In this document: one piece after another, positions 43,550 through 48,132 of the stretch
Numbering within the stretch: the first letter of the stretch is position 1
Layout of the letters: every line of letters begins with the position of its first letter
Assembly: GCA_025058055.1 (NCBI GenBank)
Contig: JANXEU010000004.1
Coordinates: 1-48,132, forward strand
Direction: 5' to 3'
From: Candidatus Calditenuaceae archaeon
Lineage (GTDB): Archaea > Thermoproteota > Nitrososphaeria_A > Caldarchaeales > Calditenuaceae
DNA: 48,132 nt
Program-made: the position numbers and the translations under genes
Notes under the pieces: model-generated
What the model saw: the letters and a program-made list of their open reading frames with translations, nothing else
The model's database searches: none
Told to the model about the DNA's origin: nothing

Positions 43550-44613
43550 CTCCTGACCACCCTCTGAATGCCAATCATTCTCTTAAGCTCCTCCATCTGC
43601 TCTAAGACGGTCCACGGAGGATCTGAGTAAACGTCCTCGAATATCACCAGCGGGTCTGGACCTGATTTCTGTAGGACCTTCTCGACCTCGGCAGCGACCT
43701 CCCTCTCCACCTCGGACCTGAGGACAGAGTCCGCCTCCTCATCCATCACGCCCTTCGAGATCAGATAGTCTCGCATACGACTCACCGGGTCTAACTTGGC
43801 CCAACTCTGCGTCTCATCCTCCGTCCTGTACCTCTTTGGGTCATCACTTGTGGTGTGCGCACCCATTCTATACGTGAGGGCCTCGATCAGGACAGGAGGA
43901 GCGCCCTCCCTTATCCTGTCGACCGCGGCCTTAGTCGTTAGGTAGACAGCCAAGACATCGTTGCCGTCCACCCTGACACCCTCGAGTCCGTAGGCGACCG
44001 CCTTCTGGGCGATGGTGCTCGAACCGGTCTGTTTGCTGATGTGCGTCGAGATCGCGTACTGATTGTTCCTGCAGACGAAGACCACAGGTGGTTTGTGGAC
44101 GCTCGCGAAGTTCAGACCCTCATGAAAGTCTCCCTTTGAAGTGGCACCGTCACCGAATATCGTCAAGACGACCATCTTCTCGCCCTTGAGCTTAGCAGCC
44201 ATCGCGTACCCTACTGCGAGTGGTATTTGGGTCGAGACTGGTGTAGGCGCTGGGACTATGTTGAATCGCTTGTCGCCGAAGATCGCGAACTCGTGCCCCT
44301 TCAGAGGATCGTCTACCGTGCAGGTCATCCTGTCGAGGATCTCAGCAACCGGAACCCCTCTCGTCAGATAGATACCGAGCTCCCTGTAGGTCGGGAACAC
44401 CACGTCCCGCGGTTGCAGAGCCTGCGTAACTCCGACCTCTACGGCCTCCTCGCCGAGAGACTCAGCGTAAAGGGCTACCTTCCCCATTCTCTGCAACCGC
44501 AGGATGTACCTATCGAGGACTCTGGTCAGTACCATCGCCTTGTACATCTTCAGGAGGTCATCGCTCGATACGCCTATCTTCTCGGGGTCAGGCAGGACCT
44601 TTCCCCCTAACAC
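43546..44613 (-). CDS. 2-oxoacid dehydrogenase E1 component, alpha subunit
   Basis: This subunit binds thiamine diphosphate through [16 protein letters not shown] followed by CRNNQYAIS. The phosphorylation-loop region reads [15 protein letters not shown]. It pairs with the beta subunit encoded 4 bp into its end. The longest ORF starts at a TTG at 44718, but a TATA-like AAATAATTA (44658-44666) lies inside that extension. The next in-frame start is the GTG at 44613, giving 355 aa, the family norm. It is preceded by GGGGGTGG, a possible ribosome-binding stretch. This is the first gene of the E1-acyl-CoA dehydrogenase unit. Confidence 0.9.
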   Translation of the reverse strand: MLGGKVLPDPEKIGVSSDDLLKMYKAMVLTRVLDRYILRLQRMGKVALYAESLGEEAVEVGVTQALQPRDVVFPTYRELGIYLTRGVPVAEILDRMTCTVDDPLKGHEFAIFGDKRFNIVPAPTPVSTQIPLAVGYAMAAKLKGEKMVVLTIFGDGATSKGDFHEGLNFASVHKPPVVFVCRNNQYAISTHISKQTGSSTIAQKAVAYGLEGVRVDGNDVLAVYLTTKAAVDRIREGAPPVLIEALTYRMGAHTTSDDPKRYRTEDETQSWAKLDPVSRMRDYLISKGVMDEEADSVLRSEVEREVAAEVEKVLQKSGPDPLVIFEDVYSDPPWTVLEQMEELKRMIGIQRVVRR

Positions 44614-44657
44614 CGCGATGAACTCATACCACCCCCAATGACCGTCAATTCGGTTGC

Positions 44658-44666
44658 AAATAATTA
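44658..44666 (-). promoter_or_regulatory. TATA box for the E1 alpha/beta unit
   Basis: AAATAATTA sits about 50 nt upstream of the GTG at 44613, leaving a leader of about 24 nt. It lies downstream of the alternative TTG at 44718. Confidence 0.45.
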
Positions 44667-44807
44667 GCTTTCGTCGAACACGAGTTCTCACGAACGGAAG
44701 GCTCTCCGCTAGGCCCAACGCAAGAATCGAGTGCTATGCCCGATAAGAGGCCGCGGAATACCCTGCGATTATCAGGGAGTGGCCATAGGATGCGGCAATT
44801 ACATTCC

Positions 44808-44813
44808 TAATAT
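44808..44813 (+). promoter_or_regulatory. TATA box for cdvB
   Basis: TAATAT is centred about 27 nt from the ATG at 44838 and only 18 nt from the GTG at 44829, so the ATG is preferred. A short inverted repeat CCCTG/CAGGG (44761-44777) lies further upstream. Confidence 0.5.
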
Positions 44814-44837
44814 CGGTGTGGGGTCGTTGTGCCGTTG

Positions 44838-45593
44838 ATGCGACTCACTGGTTGGATGCGAAGGGGAGATGGGCTCAGAAGGTTCTCATCCCTCGAGGCC
44901 AGCCTCAACAGGACGATCTCCGTTTTGAACGCCAGCATAACGCGCCTCAATAGGAAGTACTCAGAGCTTGAGGAGAGGGCTAAGGTCTACTTCGAGCGCT
45001 GTGTCTCTCACCTCTCATCCGGTGACGAGGAGCACGCGAAGCTTTACGCGGAGGAGATAATGCAACTGAAGAGGTTGGCTAGGGTAATCATGAGCAACCT
45101 TCTCCTTATGGAACAGGTAAAGATCAGACTGGAGACGGTTGCGGAACTCACGGAGGTGTTGGCACTAGTCGTGTCGATAAGACAGTTGCTGTCTCATGTC
45201 GCGAGCGAGGTCTCCTCCGTCTCGCCTGACGTCTCGGAGAACCTGAAGCTGCTCTCACAAGAGATAGAGACGATCGTCGCCACGACTTCAGCTGGCATCC
45301 CCACTCCGTCACCAAGCCATACTCTCGTTCTGGAGGACGAGGCGCTGCGTGTCTTGGAAGAGGCGAAGAGAATCGCAACCGAACAGATCCGGATGTCCTT
45401 CCCCGACGCGCCGGTCATGACTGACAGGGAGAAGATAGTGTACGACACCATCACATCGATGGATGAGACCGATGGGTTCGATATCGATACGGTGTGCGGG
45501 GTTACCGGCCTGACCAGAGGGGAGGTTGAGGACGCTCTCGAGGAGCTAGCTAGAAAGGGACTCATCGAGATCTCCTATACTGAGGATAACTGA
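44838..45593 (+). CDS. cdvB: ESCRT-III-like cell division protein (CdvB family) with C-terminal winged helix
   Basis: CdvB proteins polymerise at the division site and constrict the membrane. This 251-aa protein has a basic N-terminus and a long helical ESCRT-III core (about 17-147). LNRTISVLNASITRLNRKY begins the core, and a region around LLLMEQVKIRLETVAEL follows. A Pro/Ser-rich linker (GIPTPSPS, then SFPDAPV) could contain the motif that binds the MIT domain of CdvC. Residues 193-249 form a winged helix (MTDREKIVYDTI to ELARKGLIEISY), as in CdvB proteins that bind CdvA. No cdvA is nearby. CdvC is encoded convergently with a 7-bp gap. Confidence 0.82.
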   Translation: MRLTGWMRRGDGLRRFSSLEASLNRTISVLNASITRLNRKYSELEERAKVYFERCVSHLSSGDEEHAKLYAEEIMQLKRLARVIMSNLLLMEQVKIRLETVAELTEVLALVVSIRQLLSHVASEVSSVSPDVSENLKLLSQEIETIVATTSAGIPTPSPSHTLVLEDEALRVLEEAKRIATEQIRMSFPDAPVMTDREKIVYDTITSMDETDGFDIDTVCGVTGLTRGEVEDALEELARKGLIEISYTEDN

Positions 45594-45600
45594 ACTTAGC

Positions 45601-46707
45601 TCACACAGCTCCGAACGTCTTATTCCACTCTTCGTAACGCTTCAGCGTCTCTTTCGAGATCGAGGGCCTCCTCTTCTTTATCGCCTCTAGAAAGTCCTCT
45701 TGATTGATCTCTGGGACCTCGTCCTTACCTTCCTCGAAGACCCTTCTCAGTGCTGTTGCCTGAGAGTCCAGACATATCGAGAAGATGTCCGCGGGAGAGT
45801 AACCCTCTAGCTGACAAGCCAGCGACTCGAGATCGACGTTACTCGCTAGCCTGAGGCGTCTGGTGTAGTGTTGAAGGGTCATGAGCCTTACCTGCTCGTT
45901 CGGTGGAGGGACGTAGATCCTCTTCTGGAACCTCCTGATGAAAGGCTCATCGAGGCTCCAAGGCTTATTCGTAGCCGCTATCAGGAACAGCAGCGATCGA
46001 TCGAACTTGCTGAGAATCCCATCCATCTCGGAGAGAAGCTGGGCCCTCACCCGTGCCTCGCCTCCGACCTCAACAGCCCTGTAGCTGGTTATCCAATCGA
46101 CCTCATCAATGAACACCAAAACCGTCCTGCCCTGCATCGCCTCGGACCTCGCCGAACTGAAGACGCGCTGGAGGTTCTTCTCGCTCTCTCCGAGCCATTT
46201 CGACATCAAACTCGCAGAGTCGACGACGAAGAGCTTAGCGTCTACTTCGTTTGCAGTCGCAGCCACCAAAAGCGTCTTTCCGCATCCAGGGGGACCGAAA
46301 AGCAGGATGCCGTTATGCCATCCGAGTGGAAAGAGGTCGGGCCTCTTGACTGGGTAGACGATGCTCTCCTTCAGAGCCCTCTTGGCCTCCTCGAGGTCGA
46401 CGACGTCGTCCCACTTGACCGGGGGCCTGAAGTCCCTAACGGCATTCTTGGGCCGTTGGTGGTCTTGATCGAGGTTAGGTTCCTGTTCCGCTCGACCCTC
46501 TTGAAGCTCCCTTATCCTCTTCTCATAGGCCTCGATTCTCTCCCTGTAGACCTCGCGGTTTATCGGGCTCTCGGTGAGCTCCATGAGCTTCCTCAGCATA
46601 CCGATCACCTCCCTGTACCGCTTTATCGCCTCCGACTTGGATCCGGATCTGTCCAGCAGCACCGCCTCCCTCGCCTTGGAAGCTGCAAGCCTCTCCAGCT
46701 CGCTCAT
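45601..46707 (-). CDS. cdvC: Vps4-like AAA ATPase CdvC with MIT domain
   Basis: CdvC disassembles or remodels ESCRT-III filaments. The 368-aa protein has an N-terminal three-helix MIT domain (1-72, LAASKAREAVLLDRSG to YEKRIRELQEG) and a linker. The AAA domain carries Walker A GPPGCGKT (138-145), Walker B VFIDEVD (198-204), the sensor ATNKP and arginine-finger residues in IRRFQKR. The small domain includes GYSPADIFSICLDS. The ATG at 46707 is about 25 nt from a TATATT TATA box, so it is preferred over the upstream TTG at 46719. The divergent promoter side carries a perfect inverted repeat. Transcription converges with cdvB instead of sharing an operon. Confidence 0.9.
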   Translation of the reverse strand: MSELERLAASKAREAVLLDRSGSKSEAIKRYREVIGMLRKLMELTESPINREVYRERIEAYEKRIRELQEGRAEQEPNLDQDHQRPKNAVRDFRPPVKWDDVVDLEEAKRALKESIVYPVKRPDLFPLGWHNGILLFGPPGCGKTLLVAATANEVDAKLFVVDSASLMSKWLGESEKNLQRVFSSARSEAMQGRTVLVFIDEVDWITSYRAVEVGGEARVRAQLLSEMDGILSKFDRSLLFLIAATNKPWSLDEPFIRRFQKRIYVPPPNEQVRLMTLQHYTRRLRLASNVDLESLACQLEGYSPADIFSICLDSQATALRRVFEEGKDEVPEINQEDFLEAIKKRRPSISKETLKRYEEWNKTFGAV

Positions 46708-46728
46708 TCGGAAGACCAATTCAGCGGC

Positions 46729-46734
46729 TATATT
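46729..46734 (-). promoter_or_regulatory. TATA box for cdvC
   Basis: TATATT on the plus strand (AATATA on the minus) is about 25 nt upstream of the ATG at 46707. Confidence 0.55.
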
Positions 46735-46758
46735 CGTGGGTTGGGAGACACACCCACG
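46735..46758. promoter_or_regulatory. inverted repeat next to the cdvC promoter
   Basis: Perfect 7-bp arms CGTGGGT (46735-46741) and ACCCACG (46752-46758) with a 10-bp spacer directly abut the TATA box on its upstream side. The position suits a regulator that controls access to the promoter. It could also be a hairpin of a longer transcript. Confidence 0.4.
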
Positions 46759-46806
46759 CTTCCCATCACTCAGGTAATACCTAGAATATGGTTGCGATAG
46801 TGGGAA

Positions 46807-47205
46807 CTAGACCTCCAGATCCTTCACGGAGCTGCCCAGATAGGAGTAGACGCCCACCTTCATCACTTTAAGGCTGAGGGTCGCGCACTTCACCCTCACC
46901 GGGCTAAGGTTCACACCAAGCATGTCGAGGACGTAGTTCCGGTCCAGAGACCTAGCCTCTTCTAGGGTCATCCCCTTGAGCCGCTCGGTGAGCATCGAAG
47001 CGGAAGCCTGACTTATCGCGCACCCCTTCCCTCTGAACCTCACGTCCACGATTTTGCCGCCATCTACCTTTAGGAACATCTCGATAACGTCGCCGCAGAG
47101 CGGATTGGAGTCCTTCGCTCTCACGGTCGCGTCGGCCAGCTCGCCGTAATTCCTCGGATTCCTGTAATGGTCAAGGATCTCGTCTATCGTCTCGGAGTAC
47201 TCCAT
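46807..47205 (-). CDS. iscU: IscU/SufU-type Fe-S cluster scaffold protein
   Basis: This 132-aa protein builds and passes on Fe-S clusters. The three ligand cysteines are Cys37 in NPLCGD (with Asp39), Cys62 in GKGCAIS and Cys107 in VRVKCATLS. The N-terminus EILDHYRNPRNYGEL is the family signature. The spacing between Cys62 and Cys107 is on the long side, nearer SufU than classical IscU. No cysteine desulfurase or suf genes are adjacent. The ATG is preceded by GGTGG and by a TATA-like TAAGCTAAAT (47231-47240). Confidence 0.92.
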   Translation of the reverse strand: MEYSETIDEILDHYRNPRNYGELADATVRAKDSNPLCGDVIEMFLKVDGGKIVDVRFRGKGCAISQASASMLTERLKGMTLEEARSLDRNYVLDMLGVNLSPVRVKCATLSLKVMKVGVYSYLGSSVKDLEV

Positions 47206-47317
47206 CCACCTTCAGAGATGATCGCCCCCCATTTAGCTTATCGTCACGGCTCAACTCGGTGGATCGGTTCGCGATGTGTCTGCTAGGGTTAAGTAAAGGC
47301 CGGGTCGGCATTGAGAG

Positions 47318-47414
47318 GGGGCCGTGGCCTAGCAAGGTATGGCGGCGGGCTCCAGGTGCAGGTCGCTGGCCAGAAGTCACCCGCAGGTCGTGGGTTCGAA
47401 TCCCACCGGCCCCA
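47318..47414 (+). tRNA. tRNA-Trp (CCA) with 23-nt intron
   Basis: Acceptor GGGGCCG pairs with CGGCCCC, with discriminator A. The T arm is GTGGG-TTCGAAT-CCCAC. The anticodon stem GCGGG/CCCGC encloses a loop with anticodon CCA (47352-47354). An intron of about 23 nt lies at position 37/38 (47356-47378). The bulge-helix-bulge is imperfect (CTCC against GAAG, one mismatch), so the exact cut sites could shift by a base. A TTAAGTAAAG element is about 25 nt upstream. Confidence 0.9.
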
Positions 47415-47415
47415 G

Positions 47416-47783
47416 TCATGGTATTCTACTAGCAGTTTCTGACTCGGGATCGTAAATTATTTCGCCCCTTACCGGGTCATCCATCCGTACGAACTCTGAG
47501 GTGTTGCTTATTGTCCTGAAGACAGCGAATCCGCGGATGTCTGCGTTAGGGTATAACTTTATGACTCTCCAAGCAGAGCCGAGCATCGTGTGCCCTCTTG
47601 TTATTACATCGTCCATTGAAATGATCCAAGTGGATACCTGCTTAACCTCTTTGCATGTTAAGGAGTCGTAGTGCTCCGTAGGCGAAGGTCTTCTGCTTGG
47701 AGGACTGCGGGGCGGCTTCCTAAGTGGAACGACTCGCTTAACAACTCATGCTTTACGCTCAGTCACTTCCTCAATCTTCCGCG
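47416..47783 (-). pseudogene. phosphoribosyltransferase remnant (ComF-like PRTase, 3' half)
   Basis: The intact part encodes a PRPP-binding motif ISMDDVITRGHT followed by YPNADIRGFAVFRTIS, like type I PRTases with VDDVVTRGST and FP-A-IRAFA-RT. The frame continues upstream of the first ATG (47616) through RRPSPTEHYDSLTC, which also matches this family, but contains no canonical start. It then meets an in-frame TGA at 47746-47748. A further 11 codons (ARKIEEVTERKA) run to another TGA close to tRNA-Ser, so the N-terminal half is missing. The remnant ends 2 bp from tRNA-Trp. Use of a non-standard start to make a short active protein is unlikely. Confidence 0.55.
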
Positions 47784-47798
47784 CTCAATGTCAGAGAA

Positions 47799-47897
47799 CG
47801 CCGGGGGCGGGACTCGAACCCGCGCGCCCCTTATCGGGGCAACGGCTCTCCATCGGCGGACTCCAGGCCGCCCCAATGGCCGCTATGGGACCCCGGC
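47799..47897 (-). tRNA. tRNA-Ser (GGA) with 13-nt intron
   Basis: Acceptor GCCGGGG pairs with CCCCGGC, with discriminator G, as expected for serine. The T arm is GCGGG-TTCGAGT-CCCGC. A long variable arm GCCCC-GATAA-GGGGC marks a type II tRNA. The anticodon GGA (complement of 47862-47864) is followed after one base by a 13-nt intron (47848-47860), the same length and layout as in tRNA-Leu. Its central helix is weak (CTGG against ATGG, mostly wobble). A TAAATTAA TATA element lies about 27 nt upstream. Confidence 0.9.
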
Positions 47898-47957
47898 TAC
47901 ATGGATGAAGTCCGGCTCTTAATTTATGCGTAACCCGCGTCTTAAGCTCCTCTGCAC

Positions 47958-48132
47958 TCAACGTTCGAGAGAGCGAGCGCCCTTGGGCAATAGGCCGTCC
48001 TCTTGAGCGAGGTGACAGAGCGACCAGTGCAGCATCATGTCCGCGTCCACTAGTGCTTTTCTGAGTGCAGGTTGTTCCGCGAGCTCTAGGGCCCTCGAGA
48101 CCAATTCCCTGGCATTCCTGATCAAATTGGCA
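47958..48132 (-). CDS. partial gene of unknown function, C-terminal end
   Basis: The frame is open to the window edge and ends in TGA at 47958-47960, giving 58 codons. The sequence is helical and protein-like: NLIRNARELVSRALELAE, then LRKALVDADMMLHWSLCHLA and a Gly/Pro/Lys turn LLPKGARS. No family is recognised. It lies on the same strand as tRNA-Ser, about 60 bp upstream of it. Too little is visible for a functional call. Confidence 0.5.
   Translation of the reverse strand, partial: ANLIRNARELVSRALELAEQPALRKALVDADMMLHWSLCHLAQEDGLLPKGARSLER

Overview
The window is a gene-dense archaeal chromosome segment of about 48 kb. No rRNA, CRISPR array, insertion sequence or provirus is visible. Archaeal markers are tetraether lipid synthase, SBDS, aIF5B, ABCE1/RLI, a class I CCA-adding enzyme, archaeal-type asparagine synthetase, ATP-dependent DNA ligases, tRNA introns at position 37/38, and an ESCRT-III (CdvB) plus Vps4/CdvC pair. 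The Cdv pair, short tRNA introns, many GTG/TTG starts and TATA boxes about 26 nt upstream of start codons point to a TACK archaeon. My guess is a thermophilic Thermoproteota lineage near Aigarchaeota/Thaumarchaeota; this is inference, since no 16S gene is present. Haem O synthase suggests a haem-copper oxidase and therefore aerobic respiration.

Layout. 1-7.3 kb: the end of tetraether synthase, GlmS, a SerA-like dehydrogenase, a membrane-anchored coiled-coil protein with a cytoplasmic AbrB domain, malate dehydrogenase and a lone TldE/PmbA protein. 7.3-11.5 kb: an unusual kinase fusion, an archaeal nucleotidyltransferase and citramalate synthase (isoleucine route). 11.6-19.4 kb: a Ca2+-type P-ATPase, a methyltransferase-SBDS operon, ABCE1 and an MscS channel. 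19.4-22.4 kb: tRNA-Leu, ArgRS, tRNA-Ala and a tandem winged-helix protein resembling SMC-kleisin partners (ScpB/Nse3/MAGE). 22.8-30 kb: haem O synthase, then a tightly coupled leftward operon of aIF5B, CCA enzyme, kinase, two unknown ORFs and DNA ligase. 30-36 kb: asparagine synthetase, a second DNA ligase coupled to a MeaB GTPase, an ACT protein and a membrane-anchored beta-propeller.

36-44.7 kb is an acyl-CoA metabolism island. It holds acetoacetyl-CoA synthetase facing a leftward set of 2-oxoacid dehydrogenase E1 alpha/beta, acyl-CoA dehydrogenase, two thiolase-fold proteins and two DUF35 proteins. A TATA box splits the leftward set into two transcription units. Branched-chain 2-oxoacid or leucine breakdown is a reasonable but unproven reading. 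44.8-48.1 kb: CdvB and CdvC converge, followed by an IscU scaffold protein, intron-containing tRNA-Trp and tRNA-Ser(GGA) flanking a decayed phosphoribosyltransferase gene, and the end of an unknown gene.

The most novel-looking items are the KITE/MAGE-like protein (21822-22436), the paired thiolase-like proteins that lack the usual catalytic Cys and His (39069-41341), and the membrane-tethered AbrB protein (3653-5074). Several start codons were moved from the longest ORF because TATA spacing favours a downstream, often leaderless, start.
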